Source: Notospermus geniculatus | Lineage: Eukaryota; Nemertea; Pilidiophora; Heteronemertea; Lineidae | Reading direction: 5' to 3' | NCBI GenBank assembly: GCA_002633025.1 | Contig: NMRB01000827.1 | Location: forward strand, 83,875-147,874 | Length of the DNA stretch: 64,000 bases | Part shown: one piece after another, positions 23,001 to 35,122 of the stretch | Layout: each line of letters begins with the position of its first letter | Numbering within the stretch: position 1 is the first letter of the stretch | Translations under genes and position numbers: made by a program | Notes under the pieces: generated by a model | Database searches by the model: none | Seen by the model: the letters and a program-made list of their open reading frames with translations, nothing else | What the model was told of the DNA's origin: nothing

Positions 23001-23949
23001 AAATTGGAGGACTTGGCTGAATCCTCTTGAAAGTTTTCTTATCATTTTCTAAAACACGTGTCTTACTCTTCCATCATTCCCAATCCATCCTCTGACTAGA
23101 CCTTTTCTGACCTTAGGATTCATGTTATCTGTAGACCAACACGGAGTATTTCCTGATCTCACCATCCATTTCAACTCGCATTCCAAGACAACTAAAACTT
23201 GTATCCCAACCTGAACCTCGTGAATCAAAAGTCAATTCAATTTTCAATCAGTTTGATTGATTTTTCATGAAAAGAAGTCTCGTCGTAGCAGAGACCGATC
23301 TATCATGGACGAGTGACACATCTTGTCTGACCAACCCTCCATGATTTGATTTGGTCCAAATCAAATGAGGGATTTGTGAAGTCATAGAGATATATAAACA
23401 AGTGAAGGGTGGAGGGAGCTGTCACATTGGGTTAGGGGGTCAGAAGGGTGACAAATCACTTATGGGGGCTCTAGTGTCAAGTGGAAGACCCTCAATACGA
23501 TTTGGAAGCGGTGGGCCCGTAAGTCGCATCAGAACTTTCTGACAAAAACTAGGCCTTCCCAGTTTCGCAAAAGTGTAAATGTTGTCTAATCCTAAGAAGC
23601 AGGGTACCCAGTATCTAGGGTAACGACTGCCTCTAAGCGGTTAAGGGTTAGGCTTAGGAGTAGGAGTAGGGTTAGGGGTGGGGTTCAGATATCAACGATT
23701 TTGTGGGATAGGGGCCAGGGGGTAGGATTCAGAGTGGATGACATTCACCCCTTCAGCCCCAGTCTCCCTTTCTTGGGAAGTGGATCTTACCAAGAATCTA
23801 GCCCCCTCAACCGCTAAAACAAGGTACCTCTCCTCATCAGAGCTTCCTCGTGCAAGTTGGTTCTCTGTGGACAGGTCGGCCACAGATAACTTGGGCAGTT
23901 GTTGGTGTCATTGTCTTAGCATTGCGCACCAGAAAAACACGTATAGGTG
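23001..23949. other. Intergenic DNA between two hairpin elements
   Basis: No recognised gene. A short G-rich stretch at 23640-23690 contains several TTAGG-like words but no regular telomere array. Confidence 0.4.
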
Positions 23950-24052
23950 CATCCTCCCACAGCAGGGCTTTGGTCTCGTTCCTCTTCATACACTCCACAC
24001 AAAGTGAGCGGATGAAGAGGAGCGAGGTAAAAACCCCTGCTGTGGGAGGATG
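23950..24052. mobile_element. Hairpin element with exact 9-bp target duplication
   Basis: It starts CATCCTCCCACAGCAGGGCT and ends CCCCTGCTGTGGGAGGATG, with inner arms CGTTCCTCTTCAT and GATGAAGAGGAGCGAGG. GTATAGGTG stands directly on both sides (23941-23949 and 24053-24061). A 9-bp duplication suits Mutator-like or Merlin-like transposition better than hAT (5 or 8 bp) or piggyBac (TTAA). Confidence 0.88.
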
Positions 24053-25435
24053 GTATAGGTGTGATTGTTACCCATCTGGCAACCATTTTGCTTCAGGGAG
24101 GATGATACATGAAAAAATAATGAGGGCAGTGCCGTGGGTACTGAAATAAATGTTAATGGTTGTTATAAGAACTTGATTAGAAAACTGTCAACTCCCTAAG
24201 GGTAATTTTTCCGTTCAGTTCAGTAATTGGGTAAGACAGCAACCTTTGGGAAGAGAAAGCTAATCGTATCGTACATGTTGTGGGGGAATTGGCCGAAATA
24301 GTGGCCCATTGAGTTGTAGTACGTGACGATGATCTAGATTGCCGGTCTGGGAGTCGTCCATTTGTCTGTTTTTGTCACATCGCATGGAAAAGTGTTGAAA
24401 TACTCTGTAAACCAACCTTCGGTCATCCACTAGGCATCCCAATCGAGGTATTTACTAATAGAAATGGAGGCATTATGGCGACTGGACCCAGGACTGTCGC
24501 CTGACGTCCTGAGTTGGACCCAGGGCTGTCGGCTGACGTCCTGAGTTGAACCAAGGAGCTACGGTCGTATGATGACTTCGCACATCTATCTTAGACCTGT
24601 CCGTGAATGACAACCTTTTAGTGGAAGCGAAAGTGGTCTGTCCGAGAAAAGATATGATTTATGATGGATGGCGGTTGCGGCCGATATCGCGCTGGCATTT
24701 AGTATCCATCATGAGGATGATTGGCAGGTTCCAGTATGACCAGAGGAAGTTGTCTGGCGCCGCCGTCCATCCCTAGGGATGCTGGACGAAAATGCCACTG
24801 GTGTTGATCGAGATCATCGATGTAATTACAGGACTGGACAAACTAGCACCCACAAGCTTCCAGCGACTCAAAGGCTAATATCCTCTGATGAATTCATGTG
24901 AATAGTACCAAGGAGATTTGCACTTGACTGATCGTGAATGCTGATGTCTCGCACCAGTCTCCAAGCATCTTCTGCGGCTGTTAAAAAGTCGTAAGAGGAT
25001 AGATGGGTCTAGACACGCCGTATTCAGAGAAGCGGACTCGTCTGGTCTGAGGGGGGCAGTTAATTCATGACTGTCATTCCTGTGTGCCTTTTGACATTAG
25101 GAAGATTATGGGTGAAATGGTTCACGTCACATCTATTAACCTTACTTAATAGACTACTGGGGTATTGGATTTATTGCCCCTCGCCACGAACAACCCTTCC
25201 AGTGGCCGCCTCGTCTGCAGGCTCATATATCCAGCTGGTTGTCAGGGGTAAAGTGTACCGGGTATAGTGCTGTCATGGGAGTCCCGGTCTGTCTCAATAC
25301 CTCCTGGCTATAGCACGGGATGTACCCTTCTGTGGCCGGCCACATCTTGTGGTGAAGTGTTGTCATGGTTCTGGTCACAGACTCGAACCAAGAAGGCCAA
25401 CATTTGAATCTCTCTATGAGGACAAATGGTGTGCC
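24053..25435. other. Intergenic DNA with a small tandem duplication
   Basis: The 32-bp unit at 24484-24515 (GGACCCAGGACTGTCG and onward) is repeated at 24516-24547 with two changes. Nothing else is recognised and there is no gene evidence. Confidence 0.45.
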
Positions 25436-25677
25436 TAAAGCATGGCGCACACGAGCGACTAAAATGGGGGCGACTTCCAAAGCGACTACTAGGTCGCATG
25501 CGATAATTACCTTTGAGGTCGATCAGTGATGTCATCCGCGACATCACTGATCTCCCAGTGAAGCATTTGTCGCAAACGAGTCGAAAAAAACTAAAAATAT
25601 GTTCAGACGCTGATGTAGTCGCAAGGCTAGTCGCCTAGAAAATCGCTCAAAAAATCGCTCGTGTGCGCCATGCTTTA
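25436..25677. mobile_element. Inverted-repeat element, TAAAGCATGGCGCACACGAG ends
   Basis: Terminal repeats of about 24 bp, TAAAGCATGGCGCACACGAG and CTCGTGTGCGCCATGCTTTA, are almost perfect. A central palindrome GATCAGTGATGTC/GACATCACTGATC lies near 25518-25552. The interior carries repeated GCGACT/AGTCGC words. It abuts the next element directly at its right end. Confidence 0.88.
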
Positions 25678-25678
25678 A

Positions 25679-25897
25679 GCCTAGGTCACAAATCCACCGG
25701 GCCCCGTACGATTTTCCCCACCCAGCGGCCTGCAGTGGATTTTAGATACTGAAACACGGATCTAAGATGAATTATGCCGAAATCGCCTCAATGGATAAGT
25801 GGAAATTAGACTGAGTCAAACTGGGCACCGTAGAATTTGGCCAAAATGTCTGTTTTTACTCGCCGTACGGGCCCCGGAGTGGATATGTGACCTAGGC
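25679..25897 (+). mobile_element. Inverted-repeat element, GCCTAGGTCACA ends, copy 1
   Basis: The left end GCCTAGGTCACAAATCCACC faces the right end GGAGTGGATATGTGACCTAGGC. A second copy in opposite orientation lies at 38828-39047, where TTAA stands on both sides. Here the left side has TTTAA and the right TTTAG. Non-coding. Confidence 0.82.
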
Positions 25898-27638
25898 TTT
25901 AGTCGGTCCTTGAAGCTTCCATGGGACATGGGGTACCCTCACAACCCTATGTCCCATGCTACATTTGAATTGTCGGCCCATGAAGCTTGCATGGGATAGG
26001 GTACCCTCATAACAGCAGCACTCTTGTGCAACAGTGACTGTTGAAGTGGTTCAGAAACGTGACTAGCAGTCTGTGGGACTTGATACAGCCACGCTTGAAG
26101 AAGACTCTGCTACTTCTTGCATGATCAGAGAGTGGGTTAACTGTCACTAGATCAAGGGGGTCCTTCACCTTTCCTTCTCCTTAAAAGTATGAAAAACTTC
26201 CTCTACGAGTGTTTCTCAACTTTGCTTCTGGATGTGTGAGGCCAATAACGAATATCTTTGAAATCATACATCTCCAGCCACTCCTGTTGTCGTGTCATTA
26301 CAATTAGATATCTGTGATAGAACATCTTAGAAAAGACAGGAACAGTTGCCATGTGTACTTTTACCAAGGAAAAAAGAGTGACGCAAATAACTCTTGGTAT
26401 AACTTGATACCCATGACGTCAGACCGTCAGAGCCCTGCAAGCGTTGACTGTCGATACAGCCACTTTAGGCCCGCTGCATTTTTTCTTCCATTTTGTCCCA
26501 AAGTTGGGCAAAGTCAAACAGCTTATTTGGTGCTATCTTGGTTGCCTGAAGGAGTGAGAAATGTTAGACTTTGCTAGGCCTTGATGACATTTGGAGCGGA
26601 ATCAATGGATCTTGTGGTTTCTCTGATTTCAGTGGCGGGGGCATTTTGTGTCGGCTTCCTGTTGCGTCTTTTCAGGTGTGGAAAAAATTAGTTCTTGCGA
26701 CTTGTTGTAAGAAGAGTTCTGAAGGTACAATTTGTCAGGAAAAGAAAAAAGGAGTTTGAAAAGTAGTATTTGTGAGTTAGTAACTTTGTGGCTGTCACCA
26801 GCGTGGTGCCTTGGAAGCTACAGGAAAAAGATGAAAAGAAGCTTAGAATATATTGTCAGAACTGCTTTTCAATAAGTTTTGTAACCATGCAAACAGACTC
26901 GATATATAGAAGTTTGTCATCTCTGAGCTCAGGGTTCGCAAAATAGGTTCTCTGTAAAGCTTACTTGTTATCAGTCTCCCAAGGCAAGAAACTTCAAGTA
27001 ACCGTCTTGGCAAGGTGAATTCAGCAGCTCGGAGTCTTCAAGCTCAAGTCTCCAAGAGATCACAAGTTAGTTTCTCTGCAAGATAGCCTTGGCAGAGAAG
27101 CTCTCAGTCTCCATGCTGTGAGAGCGCAAGTTTGGTTCTCTGCAAACTGGCAACGGTACAGAAGCTACAAGTCTCCATGCTGTTAGAACACAAGCTGGTC
27201 TCTGTAGAGAAGCTCTGTGGTCAGTGTTGCTGTTCCCAACAGACTTGTTAAAGTACAATCACCTTGTGACTGCTGGCTTTTCAATATGATTCTGTTGTAC
27301 TCTTGGTGAGAACAATAAGGTGAACTTGTTGTTTTTTACTTCACACCAAAAGTACTGCCTACCTCTTAGTTCAGGTGAACACAGCTGAGAGAGAGACTAA
27401 CATGGTTAATAAGTCTACTTAGAGTCACCCACCAGCGAGATGGTTGTCTCATCTCTCACTCATCCCTTAGGGCAATGATCACAACTAATTGAAGTTCATT
27501 ATGAGCTGAACGAAAGTGCAGCATGTGCCTCGCGCCGTGTGCAGTATCAGTTAAGATGGACTATTAACCAATCAGATAGCAGCCTGTTTTGAATTCCTTC
27601 GGCAATGAATTAACAACTGTACCTCTGAATCTAACCAT
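25898..27638. other. Intergenic DNA with short repeated words
   Basis: GAAGCTTCCATGGGACATGG (25914) and a close variant at 25982 form a local repeat. Around 26920-27210 the words AAGTCTCCATGCTGT and GGTTCTCTGCAA recur irregularly. No gene is recognised. Confidence 0.4.
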
Positions 27639-27799
27639 AGTTCACCCTGACCTCCTCCATCAGTTCACCCTGACCTCCTCCATCAGTTCACCCTGACCTC
27701 CTCCATCAGTTCACCCTGACCTCCTCCATCAGTTCGACCTGACCTCCTCCATCAGTTCACCCTGACCTCCTCCATCAGTTCACCCTGACCTCTTCCATT
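27639..27799. repeat. Minisatellite, seven 23-bp units
   Basis: Unit AGTTCACCCTGACC plus TCCTCCATC, seven copies head to tail. They are almost identical (one unit has TTCGACC; the last has TCTTCCATT), which suggests recent expansion. Confidence 0.93.
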
Positions 27800-27816
27800 C
27801 ACATACCATTGTGAAG

Positions 27817-27895
27817 AAACGAAGAGCCACATCAGGGATTTGAACCAAGGACCTTCTGCTTCTTGTTCCATGGCTGTACCACCTGACCTGAAGAT
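27817..27895 (-). pseudogene. tRNA-like relic
   Basis: On the minus strand TCAGGTCAGGTGGTACAGCC resembles a D arm/A box. AGAAGGTCCTTGGTTCAAAT, followed by CCC, contains a B box (GGTTCAAATCC). The anticodon stem is poor. It may be a decayed tRNA gene or the head of an old SINE. Confidence 0.4.
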
Positions 27896-27929
27896 CAACT
27901 AGCTGGGCTAGTATTTGCATTTGTAGTAG

Positions 27930-28089
27930 AGTTTTCCACCAGGGCTGAAGCCATAGCCTTCTTGGCCCTGATGGAAAAGGCCATCACAAGCTTCTTATGT
28001 TCCTCACCTAGATGGGACTTTTACTTGCCCTTGCAAAGGCACAAGGTACACATGGTACAAGGCACCACGGCTTACTGTCCCATGGGACG
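27930..28089 (-). repeat. tRNA-derived SINE, head missing
   Basis: On the minus strand it reads CCATGGGACAGTAAGCCGTG, then GTGCCTTTGCAAGGGCAAGT, then TGAGGAACATAAGAAGC and GGCTATGGCTTCAGCCCTGG, in the same order as the complete SINEs at 54217 and 55128. The tRNA-like head is absent. Confidence 0.75.
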
Positions 28090-30542
28090 GACTTAGACTA
28101 GCCCAGCTAGCTGGGCTAGTAGGATCATGGTTATGTTGTGTTATGCCATGAGGGCCTCGCAGACCCACTTGCTAGTCATCGGTCAATATGGTTGAGCCGA
28201 TAACTCCTGTTTCCAGTTGTTTCTGATGGGGTGACCTCGGGCTAATTGAAGTCGGATCACAGACGACTCCGTTATCTCGGCCATCCTAACCAAGAGTGAC
28301 TTGGATATTTTAGCAAGTACCTGGCAAGCCGTTCGTGAATACGACAACAGGCGATACGATTCTCGTATCTTTGGACATTGATTGACCCAGACAGGAAGAA
28401 TCCCTCTCTAATTGGTGTTTTATACCAGAGGTATGGAAACCTCTTCCTCAGCCAGGGCAAGGAAGTGACTTGCTTATCATGGTTTATTTACAAGTATATG
28501 ACTAACAGATCTGGCGTCAAATCATTATCTAAGGACAACATCAAGACAATTTGTCGATCTTAGAAGTCGAATGGGCGGAGGAGAGACAAACCTTGTTTGA
28601 TGTGACGAGATCTCAATAGCGAACAAAATACGTCTCATCCGGTACAGATGTGGGAAGACGATGGAGAGTGGTTCTTAATCGCGGTAATACACGCCATCAT
28701 GTGTTCAATTAACGCCGGCTGATTGTCCTGCTCGGGGCAGTACCTTTTATCTGTTGGTCGTCGGTTTGGGTTAGCTGCATTACCAAGGAACTCTCCGCGT
28801 AGAAACATTTCTTGTTTCAATCCTTCATCTCGTGTGGCTTTAGCCGATGAATAAGGTTGTCTCTGGATTGGTGCAAAGGATGTCTTATCATCAGAAGATG
28901 TTACTAGATGTCTTCTCATGTAGGCTAGAGAGAGGACCTTCTTTTGATAAACGAGATCACCTGGGCTTAAAGGTGGCTAAAGATACCAAACCAGCTATTG
29001 TTCTGTAAGCCTGAAGGAATCTGAGATCATTCTGAGAGGGATGTGACGTTCTTCCATACCATGGTGTCTTCGCTTAAAGGCAGTTACCAACCCAGCCATG
29101 CACTGTTTGCTTGAAGGACTTTGGGATCTGGAAGGAAGGGACTAGATGACTATGAATTTTACTTGCGCCTTAATTCCAATATGGCCACCTGGTGGCCATC
29201 TTGGAATTTGTGTTCTGCTCCGTAGGGCTTGGTCACTCAGCTTCATATTTTCCACATAGTGATGTGTCGGTATTAAAAGGAGCTAATTCCAGTACCCTTG
29301 AGGAAAGGCAGTGAGATGTGCCTTGCATCTCATGTTTTCTTTGCTGATGATGGGATTTGAGCCTTCGTCCTTGTCCTGGTGATAGATGTATTCCTTCAGA
29401 TGACAACTTTCTTAATACGCTGTACCCCAAGGTCATCCATAATTTGTTTTCTGGTCAGCAATAAGAAATATCCCATGTAATCTTATCATTGTGGCAAGTT
29501 GGTCGCACTACTCGCCATTTGTCAATATAATACTTCAGATGAAGGCAAATTCTTTCAATTTGTCTCCTGCTTGGAGGGGCCAACTCTGAATGGTATTACT
29601 TGGTGTTGGTAACCCGAAGTCTCTGTTTTGGCTTTGTGAACCGTATCTCGCCTTGTTCCTTATCCTGTGAACCGTATCTCGCCTTGTTCCTTATCCTGTC
29701 TCTGAGTAAAAAAACTCATATTATGAAAACAAACTTATGAATCCACTAGGTCTGCAGAAGGCTTTTGACTTTGGTCCCCTGTGATCTGTTGAAATGGTGT
29801 TATTGCTGGATCACTCTGAACAGTTGGTTTTTTGGGGGCTGAAAGTTGTGGGCAACAAGACCTCTACTTCCATGTTCTTTCTCCAACCAGGGACTTGTTG
29901 CCAGATCAGCTTGGCTCATTTAAAATTCCAATGAAGTTTACCTGTCATATGGCGATTCTGTGGTCCCTCTGACCTTGATCCTAGCCTTCTTTTCTGAAGG
30001 AATAAGTTATGTTCGTAGCTCGTTTTTCCACAAACTGTTTAATATTTCACTTTGACAATATCCCAGCGTCTTTCCCTTTCCTTTACGGTTTATTCAACAC
30101 CATCGTCATTCTGACCTTTCTCATATATTCCTACCGCGGCCGTATACCTGATGCCGATTTTCATTTCAGCGTATCCACGTCTAATTTACTCTAATCTCGC
30201 GATGCTCTAGGCACACAGTAAAATGTCAAAAGATTACGATACCATCGGCTGCCCGCAAGTGACCAGTTTCGCGTTGAATTACAAGAGAGCAGGAAAAGCT
30301 AATATTTGGATGTGAGAGGAACATGTGATGATTGAAGCTGTGGGCGTCCAAGCGAAATGTGCTCCGGCCACATGCTAATATCTACATTAACTAAATACGA
30401 TCTTTTTCAGGGTGAGATCGTGAGATTAGATAGTGCCCTCGCGGCGACAAATGGTGTATTTGTGTAGCTACTCATTTTGATGGGTGGAGGACGCGGCCAT
30501 TCTTAAGAAGGGTGACTACATCAACAAAACTTCATCAAAATA
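28090..30542. other. Intergenic DNA with a 31-bp tandem duplication
   Basis: At 29635-29665 a 31-bp unit starting TGTGAACCGTATCTCGCC is repeated exactly at 29666-29696. A possible B-box-like word (minus strand GGCTCAAATCCC) lies near 29353, with no proper tRNA fold. No gene is recognised. Confidence 0.45.
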
Positions 30543-30993
30543 AGGCCACACTTTTTATATTCTTTGGTTCACGGGCCCGCCGACGTCCGAAAATCCAAAA
30601 GTGAAAAAAAATAAAATCGTGAAATTCGTTTTTTTTTATTTCCGCCGATGTTCGCCAACACATGAGAATCTCAAAACAAAAAATAAAAATAAAAAAGCCG
30701 TCTGCGATACCTAATTCTGCGTTAGATATATTGATGACCATGTCCAAGTCATACACCAAACTGCCTGACGCAATGTTTCAGAGCAATATGTTTCACAGCA
30801 GTAAAGTTTATTTCTTTAAAAATAGTATTTTTTTAATTTTTTTATTTCCTCCGACATCAGGAAATGGACAAAACAAGACCGCAAAATTTTTAAAAAGCGA
30901 AAACAGGATTTTATTTTTATTTTTATTTCGCCCTCCGTACCTGAGTTTACACAAGAGGCGCCCGTGAACCAAAGAATATTAAAAGTGTGGCCT
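30543..30993. mobile_element. Inverted-repeat element, AGGCCACACTTTT ends, copy 1
   Basis: Ends AGGCCACACTTTTTATATTC, then TTTGGTTCACGGGC, face GCCCGTGAACCAAAGAATAT, then TAAAAGTGTGGCCT: repeats of about 34 bp. The interior is A/T-rich (AAAAAATAAAATC, TTTTTTTTATTTCC), and its small frames are not convincing proteins. Copy 2 lies at 40644-41083 with different flanks, so the two are separate insertions or their flanks have since been rearranged. Confidence 0.88.
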
Positions 30994-31477
30994 AAGTGAA
31001 GCTACTGCTGAAAAGATGCGATGGACTGATTCCCACATTTTTCAAGTGCTTTCTGCTGGTGACGCCACCTACCTACTGATGATGAAGCTATAAACTCGGA
31101 AACGTCCCTGTGGTGCCAGTAATTGTTTAAAAAACTTGACGAGACACCAGGACCATTAAGCCCACTGAACGTGCTTAAAATTGGTTACGTCGTTGAATAC
31201 CGATTTAGTTTCAATTAAGGTAAAAAATGGCGTCTACTCTTACTGAATGCCAACCTGGTAATAAGATAAAACATTCTCATTCGTTATGTAGTGGAATTTG
31301 GCGCCGGGGAAGCTGGGGTGGTTTATGGATGGGCAAAGTTGGTTTGTTTGATGAGAAATACGTGATACTTGACTTAGATTTATTGTAATTACCTAGACTG
31401 TAGAGAAGGTGACATTTGAAGAAGTCGGTAAAATTACTGCTGCATTTAACCTTTTATCCTCTTTTATTTGCACTCTG

Positions 31478-32060
31478 ATATCGGCGTTGACTTATGGTCT
31501 GATATCTGTCTGATATCAGCATTGACTCTGGTTGGTGCTGTCTGATATCAGCATTGACTCTGGTCGGTGCTGTCTGATATCAGCATTGACTCTGATCTGA
31601 TTTCAGCTTTGACTCTGGTCTGATATCTATCTGATATCAGCATTCATGCTGGTCTGATATCTGTCTGATATCAGCATTGACTTTGGTCTGATATCTATCT
31701 GATTGGCACTGGTCTGATTTGCCTGATATCAGCATTGATGCTGGTCTGATATCTATCTGATATCAGCATTGATGCTGGTCTGATATCTGTCTGATATCAG
31801 CATTGACTCTGATCTGATATCTATCTGATATCAGCATTGACTCTGGTCTGATATCTGTCTGATATCTGCGTTGACTCTGGTCTGATATCTGTCTGATATC
31901 AGCATTGACTCATCTGACATCTGTGCCTGATATCAGCACTGACTCTGGTCTGATATCTATCTGATATCATGCATTGACTCTGGTCTGAGATTTATCTGTC
32001 TGACATTCGTCTGATTTCAACATTGCTTCAGATCAGACATATGTCTGATATCGGCATTGG
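31478..32060. repeat. Minisatellite of CTGATATC words, copy A
   Basis: Irregular units of about 20-38 bp are built from TCTGATATCTATCTGATATC and AGCATTGACTCTGG. The array is about 580 bp. GATATC is itself palindromic, so the array is full of short dyads. The copy B array (42175-42620) is shorter and ordered differently. Confidence 0.9.
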
Positions 32061-33671
32061 CTGTGGTTACTATGAGTTGCAGACTCTGTTCTTCATGCAG
32101 TTCAGCTTACTCCGATCACCCACTACTCCCGAGCCTGATATCCATCTGAACCGACAGCACACTCATGACAACAATTTCTGCATCTGCTGTAGATTAACTA
32201 CGGAATTGAATCACTTTGCTTCATCAGTTAAGTCAAAAGTTTAAATTGGACGGATCAATCCTCGATTAGCTCGAGTATTGGTTGTTTTGATAAGCAAGCC
32301 ACAGATTGCATCACTTCTAATTCTAATGGAAAAATAACCATCGTAATAGATACTTTTTCTGGCTATGAAAACAAAACAATCTGATGATAAACAAACAGTC
32401 TTTTGCTCCAAGTTCAGTGGGGTTTTTTGTGGTCCAGAGGACTACATTGCCAAGTTGATGGTTACATCAGATAGTCTGTTACTAGATTCCCTCAAAAACA
32501 TTAGTACAAGTACTAACTACTAGTAATAGTGTTTGTACTATCTCTCTTGATGACCACTGTGAGAGCTGACCTGGACTGCCCTCTCTACAACCTCGGAGAA
32601 TGCACCCAAACCTCCCTCTCTACCACTGTGCAGAAGGCATCAAACCCTCTGTTTCTACCACTGTGGAGGCCAGCAAATGAATCTTCAGCTTCGCCCAAAT
32701 CTACCATCAACAACTTTAGACCTAATATCCCCTGAAAGAATACGACCAGTTACATGTTTTTGATATTAAGTTCCACAGGCATGTCATGGAAGATTGGATT
32801 TTTCTGTTTGTTTAAACCATCGATACATGCTATGGGGATCAAGGATGTTTTCAGCTTGCCTCAGGCTTGTTGAGTTAACGTGGAGGAGTTGCAAGGTTGA
32901 GCGTAAAACATGGACAGAACTTCTAAGCCTCTGATGCGAACTAGAGTTGGTTCGCATCACCCTCTCGGCCTCACGCTGCGGGATGTTTCCTTCTTCACTA
33001 TACCACAACTCAGACACTGGAAGTGTAACACTTTTCTGCTGGGAGCACATTCTAGTTGAAAGCGGAAAGTCAGCACAGAGGGAAGCTGAAAGCCTCCTGA
33101 TGCAGTGCCAGCTCTGTTACGCATGATGATGAAGAGTTTAGGATGAAATGGCCGTGTGCCTCCCTGTCCACCGATAAATCACCTTTAGTCACCAGAAATA
33201 ATTTACCCATCCAATAAATATTTCATCCTGTTCTTCATCCGTCACAATGAATTAAAAATGTCATATTTTCCTGCCGTGGATGTCACATCAGATGAATAGA
33301 ATCAAATGGATTCCAGGAGAGGTGTGAATTTTTCATGAGGGAAGTACCCCGTAGTCATGATCAATCAGTTTGATCCAATATTCAACCTAATGACCACTCG
33401 GCCAGATCAGAACATCGACTCGATATCTGGGTATTGGATCTGTTAAAACTTTGGTCTGTTATGCCTCTAGTGTCGTCCTTGACTCTGCCGTAAAGCCTGC
33501 AGTACACTTGGCGCGATATTGCAAGCGATCGAATCACCACCGCGCAAAATCGGCTGTTGGCGTCTTGTGTGCACTGGACTGTGATCCGTGGAATCTTCTC
33601 GCCAACGATTATCATTCAGTAACAAAGAAACATATAAGTCTGTGAAGGCCTAGGCTCTCATTTGAACTCGT

Positions 33672-34022
33672 CAGGGTTTCCGCCAGAGGGTAAAATGGGT
33701 AAAATTCCGTACCCTTAAATTTTTCCAGGGTACGGATCCGTACCCTCAAAAATGTTGGGTAACCATTTTTCCATGACATGCCGGACGAAACCCAACAACT
33801 GGCATGACCGGGGCGGGGAATTTATGCTTCAAAATATGCCTAAAATGGCACCAAACATCGTTTAAAACCTTTTAAAATCAAAAAAATAAAAATAAAAATT
33901 TTGAACAAAAACGTTTTTTTCAAAAAAAACAAAAAAAAAATTTTTCAAAAAATTTTTTTTCGAAAAAAATTTTTTTTTGGTCCGTACCCTAGCCCTAATT
34001 TTTTTTTCTGGCGAAAACCCTG
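33672..34022. mobile_element. CAGGG-ended element with A/T core, complete copy
   Basis: It starts CAGGGTTTCCGCCAGAGGG and ends TTTCTGGCGAAAACCCTG. The 5-bp direct repeat CTCGT stands on both sides, as expected for a short hAT-type target duplication. The left part repeats GGTACGGATCCGTACCCT. The core is long facing A and T runs. It is the reference copy for the fragments at 6378 and 44122. Confidence 0.8.
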
Positions 34023-34495
34023 CTCGTGGCCTTGTATTGTCTCTGCCCAGTTGATGCTCCTCACCCCAATGGGCCATGTACCCGGCAAATGTGGCGTCTT
34101 CATCTGACTGTAACTCAACGGTTCGTGGCCTTGTGATTTAGGAGAACAATTAAAGATCTTCCCACTTAGCTGTGACCTTGTCGTAATCACCCATTTGATT
34201 GCTTTAATCTAATGACTTTAAACGTGGTTAGGGGACGTTACAGATGTCTTCATCAGTCATGGCTCCATCGCTGCTGCGCAATCAAGTTGCTGACGTAGTT
34301 GTGATGAAATTCCTCCGCAGTTGTGTGGTGCCATTTTGGGACCTTATATGTTGTCTCAAAGCTTCTCTACGACTTGCAGATCAGAAGTCGTCTAATACAT
34401 GGTCCTTTTGCTGAGCTTCAGCCAAATGAATGGTCCGTGCATCCAACACAACAGAGCTGCAAGTCCCATGAACACTTTGCTATTGTGACTTTTAA

Positions 34496-34796
34496 CCCAT
34501 TAGGCGCCATATAGCCCAAACCCGCCCAAGCCTGCATAATCCCATATAGCCCAAACCCGCCCGTGTGATTTCCAGCCGTCACAGATGCAACCAACGAAAA
34601 AAATAAAAAAATCTAACCTCGGCTCCAGTTGTATCATGTAGCCAGTGTTATAAGCTACAAAATAAACATCACTTGTTCAATTTATCTTCAACTTTTTCTT
34701 TTTGTCATTTGAGCAAAAAACCAAGATATGGTAAAAAAGTGAAAAGCACTGGGAAAAAAAGCTGACCTAATTTATACTTGTCTGGTGCCTAATGGG
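34496..34796. mobile_element. piggyBac-type MITE, TTAA-CCCATTAGG ends
   Basis: TTAA (34492-34495) then CCCATTAGGCGCCA; the right end TGGTGCCTAATGGG then TTAA (34797-34800). CCC next to a TTAA duplication is the piggyBac signature. It is 301 bp and non-coding. A CATATAGCCCAAACCCGCCC motif is repeated in its left part. Confidence 0.88.
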
Positions 34797-35122
34797 TTAA
34801 AACACTCCTCCACATGAGACTCCTTTTATGAGCGACTTAATATCACAGGTTTTGTAGCAGAGGGTGACAATTATCAGAAAAATATGACAACTGGCAGTTT
34901 TGTCTACATCCCATTGATTGTGGTCGTTGTTGACACCCTACAGACCAATTCCACCTGGGCCCGCAGAGTTTTTAGGCCTGTCCAGTGCTAACCAGTGTCA
35001 GACTAAACAAGATAGAATTGCTAAGTATTTCTAGGGTTATGCCAGTGTCAAAGCAAGAATAAGATAGAGAGCATTCTTTGAGTTACAGCATGTCATTTTG
35101 GTGTTCCTCCAAACTGTACACA

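Noticed and set aside
23640-23690. TTAGG-like words resembling telomere repeats
   Set aside because: Irregular, with GTAGG and GGGGT mixed in; only about 50 bp. Not a telomere array.
30535-30759. Phe/Ile-rich frames inside the AGGCCACAC element, also at 40670-40852
   Set aside because: They come from A/T runs within the inverted-repeat element; the two copies do not preserve one frame.
31478-32060. Regular repeats considered as a CRISPR-like array
   Set aside because: Units vary, there are no unique spacers of constant length, and the setting is an animal genome. A minisatellite.
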